A DNA stretch of 28,575 bases from Flavobacteriaceae bacterium UBA5950. GTDB taxonomy: Bacteria; Bacteroidota; Bacteroidia; Flavobacteriales; Flavobacteriaceae. The stretch spans positions 1,118 through 29,692 of the forward strand of contig DJCM01000023.1 in assembly GCA_002430545.1 (NCBI GenBank), read 5' to 3'. The translations under genes were made by a program, and so were the position numbers. Numbering within the stretch: position 1 is the stretch's first letter; each line of letters opens with the position of its first letter. Shown piece by piece: positions 14,331 through 22,525 of the stretch. The notes under the pieces are model-generated. The model made no database searches. It was not told where the DNA came from and saw only the letters and a program-made list of their open reading frames with translations.

Positions 14331-16772
14331 ATGACACATCGTTTGATTATTTTAACTTTTTTCTTCTATTGCTTTTCATTCTCCAGTTATGGGCAATCTC
14401 GCCAAATCGTAATGAGTGGCACAGTTGTAGATGCTGATAGCAAAACGTCTCTCCCCTACGCTACAGTTTCAGCGTTTGATGCTGAAGGCGTTTTAGTCAA
14501 TGGAGGAATTACTGATGACAATGGCGTTTTTAAACTCAAATTAGCACCAAACAGCTACACCCTAAAGTTCGAATACATTGGTTTTGAGAATCTTACGACT
14601 GATTTAAAAGCCTATAATAACAGCATCGACATAGGAGCTATTGCGTTGGTTTCCTCTGTTGAATCACTCGAGGGAGTTGACCTCGTTGGGCAAAGTGCAG
14701 AGGTTGAAATTCGTTTGGATAAGCGAGTTTATAATGTTGCCAAAAACAACCTTATTCGAGGGGGGACAGTGTCAGACGTTTTAGAGAATGTGCCATCTGT
14801 TTCTGTTGATATCGATGGAAACATAGAGCTTCGAGGCAACAACAATGTGCGCATACTGGTCGATGGAAAACCATCTGGTCTTATTGGCCTTGGTGGTGTG
14901 GAAGCATTGACAAGACTGCCAGCAGAATCAATCGAAAAAGTAGAGGTAATCACCTCGCCATCTGCTCGTTATCAAGCAGAAGGAACAACAGGAATCATAA
15001 ACATCATCCTTGCCAAAAGGTTTCTAAAAGGACTAAATGGTGTGTTTAACCTCTCTGCTGGTAAAAATGAGACCTACAATGGATCTGCAAATCTAAACTA
15101 TCGCAAAGGGAAGTTTAACTTCTTTACCAATTCGGGATACAGCGATCGCACCAACAAAGGTCGAGCCTTGCAAGACAATGTTTATACAACTCCTCTCGAG
15201 TCTGTTGAGCGATATGTTGAGGAGCGCTTTTTTAATCGAAGAAGAAAAGGCTTTAATCTCAATTTTGGAATGGATTTTCAAATGACTAAAAAGTCTTCTG
15301 TAACATTGAGTTATTTTACAAACGAAAGAGATGGAGATGACCAAACAATCAACGAACAATCGCAGTATAAAACTGATGGGGTATTGCTGACCAATCGTTT
15401 TGAAAATGAAAATGACGAAGAAGACAGTAACCAACTCAATATTGATTTTGAGCATAAGTTCAACGAAAAAGGACATCAACTAACAGCAACTTTCCAAACT
15501 GAAAACAACGACGAAACAGAAATTTCTGATATCGAATCATTTTTTGAAAATGGTGTCCGATCAGATGATAGCGAAATCAATACAACATTAGAAAATCAAG
15601 AGCGAAGTTTGGTGCAAGTCGATTATGTTTATCCCATAAATAAAGACACCCAATTTGAGGCTGGATATCGAGGTACTGACAACAAAAGAGTTATCGATTA
15701 TGAGGTAAAAATCTTTGATGAAAACAATACTGCAACCATCGATACCAACCTGTCAAATACCCTTGACTTTGAGCAAGAGGTGCATGCACTTTACACCCAA
15801 TATGGTAAAAAGTTCAACCCCTTTTCATTTCTCTTAGGGTTGCGATTCGAAAACACTGGCATATTAGTTGAACAACTGGACTCTGATACACCCATCAACA
15901 ATAAAACCTACAATGATTTTTTTCCAACGCTCAATTTGGGTTGGGAAATCAATCCAACAGCAAGTGTTACGCTAGGATACAATCGAAGAATCTCTCGTCC
16001 AAATGCTTGGACTCTAAATCCTTTTCAGTCTAGATCGAGTAAAACAAGTTATTTTCAAGGAAATCCAGAACTCGATCCTAGTTATTCGAATGGGGTTGAG
16101 ATTGGCTATATCAAACAATTTAAAAAAGTTACGCTAAATAGCTCTGTCTATTATCGCAAAACAACAGATGCTGTCAGTCGAGTTGCTCTTGTAACAGACG
16201 AAACTGTGTTTGTCAATGGAATCGAAACTCCTGTCATCCGACGACTTCCAATCAATTTGGGTACAAACGAACAGTTTGGCGTTGAGTTTAATACTTCTTT
16301 ACGACTGATCAAAGGCATGCGTACCTATGCAAGTGTCAACCTCTACAGACGCATAGAAGAAGGTAGTTATATGGGTATCTCTTATAATTATGTTAACACC
16401 AGTTGGTCTGGAAATTTGAGTAATTCTTATCGTTTACCATTTGCAATTCAGTCACAGTTATCTGTGCGTTACAGAGGTCCAAACGAGTCATCATTTGGGA
16501 AGAGTAAAGGATTTTTATATACAAATTTGGCCTTGAGCAAAGAAATCTTTAATGATAATGCAACACTCAACCTAAGGTTTAGCGATTTGTTTAACACAGC
16601 AAAATACGACTATCAAACAACAACTCCTGTGGCAGTAACCGAGGGGCTATATCAAAGGCGTGAACCTACATATACCCTTACGTTTACATACCGATTTAGG
16701 CAAGATAAAAATAGACAGCAAAGAGGTAGAGGGTCGTATGGGCAAGAAAGCTATGGGGGCTTTGAGTTCTAG
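14331..16772 (+). CDS. TonB-dependent-receptor-like outer-membrane beta-barrel protein
   Basis: An 813-residue outer-membrane protein. A signal peptide covers about residues 1-21 (LIILTFFFYCFSFSSYGQ). A carboxypeptidase regulatory-like domain follows (about 26-105: MSGTVVDADSKTSLPYATV, TDDNGVFKLKL, YTLKFEYIGFE). Then comes a TonB plug-like domain (about 125-225: VSDVLENVPSVSVD, ELRGNNNVRILVDGKPSG, RLPAESIEKVEVITSPSARY, GIINIIL). The remainder is a beta-barrel with alternating aromatic strands ending FTYRF and a short Arg/Gly-rich tail that finishes in Phe. No SusD partner or TonB genes are adjacent, so the ligand is unknown. The start is fixed by the signal peptide, and the ATG lies one base after the HAD stop. 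Confidence 0.92.
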   Translation: MTHRLIILTFFFYCFSFSSYGQSRQIVMSGTVVDADSKTSLPYATVSAFDAEGVLVNGGITDDNGVFKLKLAPNSYTLKFEYIGFENLTTDLKAYNNSIDIGAIALVSSVESLEGVDLVGQSAEVEIRLDKRVYNVAKNNLIRGGTVSDVLENVPSVSVDIDGNIELRGNNNVRILVDGKPSGLIGLGGVEALTRLPAESIEKVEVITSPSARYQAEGTTGIINIILAKRFLKGLNGVFNLSAGKNETYNGSANLNYRKGKFNFFTNSGYSDRTNKGRALQDNVYTTPLESVERYVEERFFNRRRKGFNLNFGMDFQMTKKSSVTLSYFTNERDGDDQTINEQSQYKTDGVLLTNRFENENDEEDSNQLNIDFEHKFNEKGHQLTATFQTENNDETEISDIESFFENGVRSDDSEINTTLENQERSLVQVDYVYPINKDTQFEAGYRGTDNKRVIDYEVKIFDENNTATIDTNLSNTLDFEQEVHALYTQYGKKFNPFSFLLGLRFENTGILVEQLDSDTPINNKTYNDFFPTLNLGWEINPTASVTLGYNRRISRPNAWTLNPFQSRSSKTSYFQGNPELDPSYSNGVEIGYIKQFKKVTLNSSVYYRKTTDAVSRVALVTDETVFVNGIETPVIRRLPINLGTNEQFGVEFNTSLRLIKGMRTYASVNLYRRIEEGSYMGISYNYVNTSWSGNLSNSYRLPFAIQSQLSVRYRGPNESSFGKSKGFLYTNLALSKEIFNDNATLNLRFSDLFNTAKYDYQTTTPVAVTEGLYQRREPTYTLTFTYRFRQDKNRQQRGRGSYGQESYGGFEF

Positions 16773-16773
16773 G

Positions 16774-16938
16774 CTACTCTGATTGCTTTGCCTTTTTTCT
16801 TTCTTTAAACCATTCGATGAGATTTCCACTCAACCAATAGGGAATAACAAAACCGATGAGGAAAATCATCAGCCAAAATCCAGTTGTGAGGATGGTTAGA
16901 AAGAGAATAAATCCAAGATATTGTTCAAAAGTAAACAT
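16774..16938 (-). CDS. Small single-pass membrane protein, 54 residues
   Basis: Unrecognised small protein. It has one long hydrophobic stretch, LGFILFLTILTTGFWLMIFL to about residue 36, followed by the basic tail WFKERKKAKQ. This gives a predicted membrane segment with its charged C-terminus in the cytoplasm. The ATG at 16938 is preceded by its own TAnnTTTG box with a TTG 20 bases further up, which supports it as a real gene. A longer frame reaching 17172 would read through the fumC promoter and start region and is rejected. It converges on the receptor gene with one base between the stops and diverges from fumC. Confidence 0.72.
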   Translation of the reverse strand: MFTFEQYLGFILFLTILTTGFWLMIFLIGFVIPYWLSGNLIEWFKERKKAKQSE

Positions 16939-16958
16939 AGCATGCTGTTTGTTAGGTG

Positions 16959-16966
16959 CAAATTTA
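16959..16966 (-). promoter_or_regulatory. Predicted promoter -7 box for the 54-residue membrane protein (TAAATTTG)
   Basis: TAAATTTG on the minus strand, with TTG exactly 20 bases upstream of the box (minus-strand order TTG-N20-TAAATTTG). This is one of the two complete -33/-7 matches in the window. It ends 20 bases before the ATG. Confidence 0.6.
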
Positions 16967-17022
16967 TTTAGAAAGTTTGATGCACACAAGAAAGGTTGAT
17001 AAAAACAGCATTTGATTTTTGT

Positions 17023-17030
17023 TACCTTTG
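17023..17030 (+). promoter_or_regulatory. Predicted fumC promoter -7 box (TACCTTTG)
   Basis: TACCTTTG matches TAnnTTTG and ends 17 bases before the fumC ATG. A TTG lies 24 bases upstream at 16996-16998, slightly far for a -33 element. Together with the box at 16959-16966 it forms a back-to-back divergent promoter pair. Confidence 0.6.
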
Positions 17031-17047
17031 TACAAAGTTTTATTTCC

Positions 17048-18439
17048 ATGTCATTCCGAGCCGAAAAAGACACTTTAGGAGTTGTAAAAGTCCCTGCCGA
17101 TAAGTACTGGGGGGCACAAACTGAACGATCGAGAAACAATTTTAAAATCGGAAATCCAGGGTCAATGCCCATCGAATTGATTTATGGGTTTGCCTACCTC
17201 AAAAAGGCTGCTGCATATACGAATGCTGAGCTTGGCGTACTGGAAAAGAGCAAGCGAGACCTCATTGCTCGCGTATGTGATGAAATTCTTGAAGGCAAGC
17301 ATGACGACCAATTTCCACTTGTGATATGGCAAACAGGCTCAGGCACGCAATCGAATATGAATGTGAATGAAGTCGTGGCAAATCGTGGTCATGTGTTGGC
17401 AGGTCATTCGTTGGGTGAAGGCGAAAAAACACTGCATCCAAATGATGATGTAAACAAGTCACAATCCTCCAACGACACCTTCCCAACAGGAATGCATATT
17501 GCAGCCTATAAACTGATTGCTGAAAATACACTCCCAGCATTACATCAACTCAAAAAAACACTTTCTCAAAAATCGAAAGAGTTTGAGAATGTGATCAAGA
17601 TCGGTCGTACGCATATGATGGATGCTACACCCCTTAGTCTTGGGCAAGAGTTTTCTGGCTATGTTGCACAAATTGGGTATGGCATCAAAGCGATTGAAAA
17701 CAGCTTGCCACACCTAGCAGAGCTGGCACTTGGTGGAACTGCAGTTGGTACTGGCATCAATGCTCCCAAGGGTTATGCCGAACGAGTAGCATCATATATT
17801 GCTGAATTTACAGGGCATCCATTTGTCACAGCACCAAACAAATTTGAAGCATTGGCAAGTCATGATGCTTTTGTAGAAACGCATGGTGCTTTGCGACAAG
17901 TTGCAGTGTCGTTGAACAAAATTGCGCATGACATTCGAGTGATGTCAAGTGGGCCACGCTCAGGCATTGGCGAATTGTCGATTCCTGCCAATGAACCAGG
18001 TAGTTCAATAATGCCAGGCAAGGTCAACCCTACCCAATGTGAGGCCTTGACTATGGTTTGTGCACAGGTCATTGGCAATGATGTTGCTGTTGCCTTTGGA
18101 GGTGCACAAGGTCATTTTGAGCTCAATGTGTTCAAACCTCTCATTGCAAACAATCTTCTACAATCTGCTCGTTTACTCGCAGATGCAGTGTTGAGCTTCA
18201 ATCAACATTGTGCACAAGGGATTGAACCAAATATTGATGTGATCAACAAACTTGTTGACAACTCGCTGATGCTTGTTACAGCATTAAACATAAAAATTGG
18301 GTATTACAAAGCAGCAGAGATTGCACAAAAAGCACATGAAGAAGGCACATCGCTTCGCGATGCTGCGATTGCTACAGGTTATCTGTCAGCTGAGGAGTTT
18401 GATCAATGGGTTCGCCCTGAAGATATGATTGGGGGTTAA
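17048..18439 (+). CDS. fumC: Fumarate hydratase, class II
   Basis: Iron-independent fumarase that interconverts fumarate and malate in the TCA cycle. With the ATG at 17048 it has 463 residues, the usual class II length. TGSGTQSNMNVNEVVANRG (96-114) and NDDVNKSQSSNDTFPTGMH (132-150) form the active site. GRTHMMDATPLSLGQEFSGY (186-205) contains the catalytic His189, and GSSIMPGKVNP (318-328) is the superfamily signature loop. A TTG-initiated extension back to 17012 would lie within the promoter and leader and is rejected. It lies next to the menaquinone locus but on the opposite strand; its stop overlaps the end of the small membrane gene by four bases. Confidence 0.97.
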   Translation: MSFRAEKDTLGVVKVPADKYWGAQTERSRNNFKIGNPGSMPIELIYGFAYLKKAAAYTNAELGVLEKSKRDLIARVCDEILEGKHDDQFPLVIWQTGSGTQSNMNVNEVVANRGHVLAGHSLGEGEKTLHPNDDVNKSQSSNDTFPTGMHIAAYKLIAENTLPALHQLKKTLSQKSKEFENVIKIGRTHMMDATPLSLGQEFSGYVAQIGYGIKAIENSLPHLAELALGGTAVGTGINAPKGYAERVASYIAEFTGHPFVTAPNKFEALASHDAFVETHGALRQVAVSLNKIAHDIRVMSSGPRSGIGELSIPANEPGSSIMPGKVNPTQCEALTMVCAQVIGNDVAVAFGGAQGHFELNVFKPLIANNLLQSARLLADAVLSFNQHCAQGIEPNIDVINKLVDNSLMLVTALNIKIGYYKAAEIAQKAHEEGTSLRDAAIATGYLSAEEFDQWVRPEDMIGG

Positions 18440-18615
18440 ACCCTTCCTTTGAGCGCATTAAACGCCCACCCAACAGCAATAAAACCTATCCCTGTTAAAC
18501 TTGACCAATAGATATATTCAGGATACTTTATTGCACCCAATAGGATAATCACAATACCGATGATTGTTAGTATCAGTGAGGCAATAGCAAAAATTACATT
18601 TTTATTGAACTTCAT
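18436..18615 (-). CDS. Small two-pass membrane protein, 59 residues (CAL67264-like)
   Basis: Short gene at the end of the menaquinone operon. It encodes MKFNKNVIFAIASLILTII, continues with a hydrophobic run to about residue 28, then KYPEYIYWSS, a second hydrophobic segment (LTGIGFIAVGWAF), and ends NALKGRV. Two membrane helices joined by a short loop are predicted. The shape and the final ALKGRV resemble the CAL67264 family of small flavobacterial membrane proteins as I recall them; that assignment is tentative. The ATG lies 14 bases inside the end of menE and the TAA overlaps the fumC stop on the other strand by four bases. Coupling to menE suggests membrane or respiratory association. Function unknown. 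Confidence 0.78.
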   Translation of the reverse strand: MKFNKNVIFAIASLILTIIGIVIILLGAIKYPEYIYWSSLTGIGFIAVGWAFNALKGRV

Positions 18616-19654
18616 GAAAATCGATTGATTGAAGAGTTAATTTGCGTTGGATTTTTCCGTTTAAACGTACGAACTTCGAAAGTACAAAATAATTTTTTGG
18701 CATTTCGTGCTTGCGAAGTGTCTCGAGTTTCAAAATCATTGATTGAGCCTCATCAGGGATATGGCCTTCAAATACAATCGACAAGGATTCACCCAATTGT
18801 TGATCTGGTAACCCAAACACAAAAAAAGGAGTTGAAATGACTGACGATAGCTGTTTCTCAATCTGTTCGGGATGCAGTTTAATCCCCCCAGAATTTATCA
18901 CAAAATCACTTCTCCCCTTCCAAACAAATTTGGTAGATGATATCAAATCTACACAGTCTGTCGTGATGAGTTTTTCGATACCAATATGAGGGGCATGAAT
19001 CACCAAGTTATCGCCTTGTTTTGAAAACTTTACCTGCGCAACAGCAGTATAATGCTCTTCTCCTCGGCTTAGGTTTTGAAGGGCAATATGACTGTAAGTC
19101 TCTGTCATTCCGAAGGTTGCATAAATTGTGCTGGCATGCCCTTTCACTGCCTTTCGCAAATGATCATCTACAGGAGCACCTCCCACAATCACCTGTTTAA
19201 AACGATTTAAATCTGCAATTGAATTCCCCAACTGATGAGGTGTCATTGCAGTAAAATCATAGGTGTTTGCTGAAGAACTAGGGGTTGAAGAGGGTTTTAC
19301 AACATCAATCCATAAGCCAGCCAAAAGCGCTCGAATCAGCATCATCTTCGCTGCGATATAGCGCACTGGTAGGCACAAAAGAGCCTTTTGGGTTGGTAGG
19401 AGTCCTAGGGTGTTTATGGTTGTCATGGCAGAGGCAGCCAACATCGATTTTTGTGCGATGATTTCAGTCGGCTTTCCTGTCGATCCACTGGTTTGAAGTT
19501 TGATATCAGGGCTGTCGGACAACCATTCTAAGAGAAATTGACCCAGCTCGATTTGGTATTCATTTTTTGCATTGCAAAGCGCATGAGAAAAAGACAACAG
19601 ACTGTCACGATCATAAGAAATCCCATCGAGACGAAAATCAGCATGCATGATCAT
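18602..19654 (-). CDS. menE: O-succinylbenzoate-CoA ligase, short form
   Basis: Adenylate-forming enzyme that activates o-succinylbenzoate to its CoA thioester for MenB. The start at 19654 overlaps the stop of the CPBP gene as ATGA and gives 350 residues. An upstream ATG at 19699 lies inside that gene, and an alternative ATG is two codons downstream. The P-loop TSGSTGKP (55-62) opens the core, followed by GMTETYSH (motif A5) and WKGRSDFVINSGGIKLHPEQ (motifs A7/A8). The final lysine motif is NGKIQRK (332-338). At 350 residues it is about 100-140 shorter than MenE of E. coli or Bacillus and lacks much of the N-terminal subdomain. This appears to be normal for Bacteroidota and the catalytic motifs are intact. 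Confidence 0.92.
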   Translation of the reverse strand: MIMHADFRLDGISYDRDSLLSFSHALCNAKNEYQIELGQFLLEWLSDSPDIKLQTSGSTGKPTEIIAQKSMLAASAMTTINTLGLLPTQKALLCLPVRYIAAKMMLIRALLAGLWIDVVKPSSTPSSSANTYDFTAMTPHQLGNSIADLNRFKQVIVGGAPVDDHLRKAVKGHASTIYATFGMTETYSHIALQNLSRGEEHYTAVAQVKFSKQGDNLVIHAPHIGIEKLITTDCVDLISSTKFVWKGRSDFVINSGGIKLHPEQIEKQLSSVISTPFFVFGLPDQQLGESLSIVFEGHIPDEAQSMILKLETLRKHEMPKNYFVLSKFVRLNGKIQRKLTLQSIDFHEVQ

Positions 19655-20565
19655 TCTTTTGTAACAGGGCCAGTGAGTTTGGATGTCCAGGAATGCCATT
19701 TGTATTTCTTAGAAAAAATAAACAGCACTAAGCCATAAAGAATCAAGGGCATTACAATAAACTCAACTAAAACAGGGTCTGAAACATCTTTATATATAGA
19801 ATTTGTTTGAAAAGCTGTCCAGTCAGCAGTGACGAGTAAAGCAATGATCAAGTTATTGGCAGCGTGGAAGCCAATAGAAAGCTCTAAACCTTCGTCGAGT
19901 AGTGTAATCATGCCTAGAAATAGGCCAGTTATGATATATGCTAAAATGAGTCCATTACCCAATTTTTCAACTTCGGGGTTGAAAGCGTGAAGAAGTCCAA
20001 AGGATATGGATGTGATCAACAATGGAGCAAGACGATTTTTGAAGGCTACGCCTATGCCCTGAAATAAATATCCTCTCATGAGCAACTCCTCGGCAGTTGT
20101 TTGCAGTGGTATCATGATCACTGCGATGAGAACAAGCCCCCAAAATTTGTTCGGGTCATAGTTCCAAACATAATCTTCAGGGGAAATGTATTGATCTACT
20201 AGAACTGATATCATTGCCAATGCTGCAATAAGTCCAAAGGAAAAAAACACACGCTTCCAATCGAAAGAATTGCGACTTGTGACTAGAAATTTTATGGGTA
20301 GGTTATGTATGTAGCGAACAACCAATAGCAGCATAAAAAAAGCAACTGCAAATGGCAAAAGAATGTAGAAAAGAGTGGTGTTTGGATCGAGGATTGAAAG
20401 CATTTCATTCTCTGACATCCCAGCAACATTTTCAGCACCTAGCTCCATCACGATCGCAACGCCAAAGGGGACAGATGCGATAAAATAGGCAATGATGACA
20501 ATAAATGTACCTCCAATATAACGTAGTGGTTCTGTTTTTCCGATAAATGCATTTTCCAAAAACAT
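19651..20565 (-). CDS. CPBP (CAAX/Abi-type) intramembrane metalloprotease
   Basis: Multi-pass membrane protein of 304 residues with the three CPBP motifs. TTAEELLMRGYLF (156-168) contains the catalytic Glu pair and Arg, FGLLH (189-193) the first metal histidine, and HAANN (234-238) the second metal ligand set. About eight hydrophobic segments are visible. The family includes prenyl-protein CAAX proteases and uncharacterised bacterial relatives. The gene overlaps the menC stop by one base (TAATG) and the menE start by four, so it is translated as part of the menaquinone operon. Its substrate is unknown; a link to the membrane-bound prenyl steps is only a guess. Confidence 0.92.
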   Translation of the reverse strand: MFLENAFIGKTEPLRYIGGTFIVIIAYFIASVPFGVAIVMELGAENVAGMSENEMLSILDPNTTLFYILLPFAVAFFMLLLVVRYIHNLPIKFLVTSRNSFDWKRVFFSFGLIAALAMISVLVDQYISPEDYVWNYDPNKFWGLVLIAVIMIPLQTTAEELLMRGYLFQGIGVAFKNRLAPLLITSISFGLLHAFNPEVEKLGNGLILAYIITGLFLGMITLLDEGLELSIGFHAANNLIIALLVTADWTAFQTNSIYKDVSDPVLVEFIVMPLILYGLVLFIFSKKYKWHSWTSKLTGPVTKE

Positions 20566-21602
20566 TATTTCAAATTTAAGTGTTGAAGTTTAACGCGATC
20601 AAACCCCAAATGTTGCCCACTAATATACAAAGGTGTATCTATATTGTTGGTAAAAAGACCTCCTGTCCCAAGTCCCTGAGGCATAGAGATTTCTTTAGTG
20701 CTCAACCATTGTGCAATTGCGTTCAAACCAATATTACTTTCCAAAGCACTTGTAGCCCACCACCCAATCGATTGTTTTTCGGCAATTGAAACCCATTGAT
20801 CTGCTCCTTGCCACCCTCCTACAAGACTGGGTTTGAGAATGATATATTGAGGCTTTATGTGTTGCAACAGATCAGCTTTACTGTTTTCAGAATGCACCCC
20901 AATTAGTTCTTCATCCAGTGCAATGGGGATTGGCGATTGATTGCAAATGGCAGCCATTTCATCCCATTGACCTGGCGCAATTGGCTGTTCGATGGAATGG
21001 ATATTATATTTCGATAGATGCTCCAACTTCTGCATCACCTCATTGTTTTGAAAAGCACCATTTGCGTCAACGCGTAGCTCGACATCAGTGTCCTGGTAGC
21101 GTTTTCGTATGCTCGCCAACAGTTTGCATTCAGACGCAAAATCAAGTGCTCCGACTTTAATTTTAATACACGAAAACCCAAGGTCTAGTTTTTGTTCGAG
21201 TTGAGTCATCATGCTTTCAACATCACTCATCCATATCAAACCATTGATTGGAATCATTTGTTGGTCATGAACAAAAGCTGTGTCAAAATGCAGTAGTGGG
21301 TGTGACGACTCCAAACCTGAAAAAGCCATCTCTAGGGCAAATTGCATGGCTGGCGAACTGCTATAGCGTTGCAACAAAAAATCCTTTCCTTTATGTATAT
21401 ATCGAGGGATTTCTTCTAAAATATCTTCAACAATTTCAGTCGACTCTGGGCTTAAGCCCTCAATGATGCTGCATTCCCCAATACCTGTTTTTCCATCTCT
21501 GGTCATTTGAATCAACCAACTGTCTTTGTCGTTCAGCACCCCTCTAGATGTTCCACTTGGGGTTTTGAACTGAAGGCGATGCTTTAAACAAGTGAATTTC
21601 AT
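20565..21602 (-). CDS. menC: o-Succinylbenzoate synthase
   Basis: Enolase-superfamily dehydratase that converts SHCHC to o-succinylbenzoate. The 345 residues contain CIKIKVG (145-151), with the acid/base Lys149 of the KxK motif, and LRVDANGAF (176-184) with metal ligand Asp179. SIEQP (203-207) supplies Glu205, ALDEEL (228-233) Asp230, and ILKPSLVGG (255-263) the second catalytic Lys257. The related dipeptide epimerases and N-acylamino-acid racemases share the fold, but the men context decides the call. It overlaps menA by four bases (ATGA) and the CPBP gene by one. Confidence 0.93.
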   Translation of the reverse strand: MKFTCLKHRLQFKTPSGTSRGVLNDKDSWLIQMTRDGKTGIGECSIIEGLSPESTEIVEDILEEIPRYIHKGKDFLLQRYSSSPAMQFALEMAFSGLESSHPLLHFDTAFVHDQQMIPINGLIWMSDVESMMTQLEQKLDLGFSCIKIKVGALDFASECKLLASIRKRYQDTDVELRVDANGAFQNNEVMQKLEHLSKYNIHSIEQPIAPGQWDEMAAICNQSPIPIALDEELIGVHSENSKADLLQHIKPQYIILKPSLVGGWQGADQWVSIAEKQSIGWWATSALESNIGLNAIAQWLSTKEISMPQGLGTGGLFTNNIDTPLYISGQHLGFDRVKLQHLNLK

Positions 21603-22510
21603 ACTGCTAAAACTATTGAAAACACACTGAACAAAATGGCATAGAAAAATGTGAGCAGGGCAATTTTTTTGAGCTCTAAATCAAGTAATTTCTCTGATTT
21701 GTTTTGAAAAACAACCTTGAGGTGTAGCATCACAGGAATCAACATAATAATTGACAATACAACAATCGAAACAGCATCATATATAAAGCCATAGGCAGCA
21801 GTCAAAATGACTGGCACTAGAACTAAAAACAGATGGTAAAACATAACATACCTAGCACCCAAACGAACAGCTATGGTTGCTTTCCCAAACTGTTTGTCGT
21901 TCACTCGATCACGCATATTATTAATATTTAGAACACCAACCGATAGCAGTCCGATTGAAAAAGCAGGGTAAATCAATGATGGATCAAACTCATTTGTGTA
22001 TAAAAAATGACTCCCAAAAACACTCACACAGCCAAAGAACAGAAAAACAAACAGATCTCCAAGACCTTTATAACCATATGCGTTAGAACCAATCGTATAT
22101 CGAATGGCAGCAACGATTGCGAAAAACCCTAAGCCCAAAAAGGTCAGCGAAGTTTGACTCAATCCAAAGGCACTATACACAAGTAAAATGGTGAATAAAA
22201 CAGCAACAGCAGTGATGGAAAAGATTGTTTGACGTAGCTGATCTCTAGTGATCAAACCAGATTGAAGAATTCGTTTTGGCCCAAGCCTTGAAGAATTGTC
22301 AGTACCTTTCACTCCATCTCCATAATCATTGGCAAAATTGGACAAAAGTTGGTAACTCACAGTTGTAAGAATCGCAAAAACGAAGACAACGAGATCAAAC
22401 TCATTCTTTTGATATGCCATTGACGAACCAACTAGTATTCCAGAGATAGAAAGAGGAATTGTTCGCAAGCGAGCAGCCTTAATCCAAGTAAAAAAAGAGA
22501 CTTTATTCAC
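21599..22510 (-). CDS. menA: 1,4-Dihydroxy-2-naphthoate polyprenyltransferase
   Basis: UbiA-family integral membrane enzyme that attaches the polyprenyl chain to DHNA, giving demethylmenaquinone. The 303 residues have about eight to nine hydrophobic segments. The first Asp-rich motif is NFANDYGDGVKGTDN (58-72). The second is NNMRDRVNDKQFGKATIAVR in the middle of the protein, with the Lys-x-Thr typical of MenA. The start codon is GTG; no ATG gives the conserved SFFTWIKAARLRTIPLS N-terminus. It follows menB after 15 bases and overlaps menC by four. Confidence 0.95.
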   Translation of the reverse strand: MNKVSFFTWIKAARLRTIPLSISGILVGSSMAYQKNEFDLVVFVFAILTTVSYQLLSNFANDYGDGVKGTDNSSRLGPKRILQSGLITRDQLRQTIFSITAVAVLFTILLVYSAFGLSQTSLTFLGLGFFAIVAAIRYTIGSNAYGYKGLGDLFVFLFFGCVSVFGSHFLYTNEFDPSLIYPAFSIGLLSVGVLNINNMRDRVNDKQFGKATIAVRLGARYVMFYHLFLVLVPVILTAAYGFIYDAVSIVVLSIIMLIPVMLHLKVVFQNKSEKLLDLELKKIALLTFFYAILFSVFSIVLAV

Positions 22511-22525
22511 AAATTTGGCTGTTCA

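Noticed and set aside
17012..17047. Extended fumC start (TTG)
   Set aside because: The extension overlaps the TACCTTTG promoter box, and the family N-terminus begins at the ATG at 17048.
16939..17172. Long frame extending the 54-residue membrane protein upstream
   Set aside because: It reads antisense through the fumC promoter and first codons; the shorter frame has its own promoter and a coherent membrane segment.
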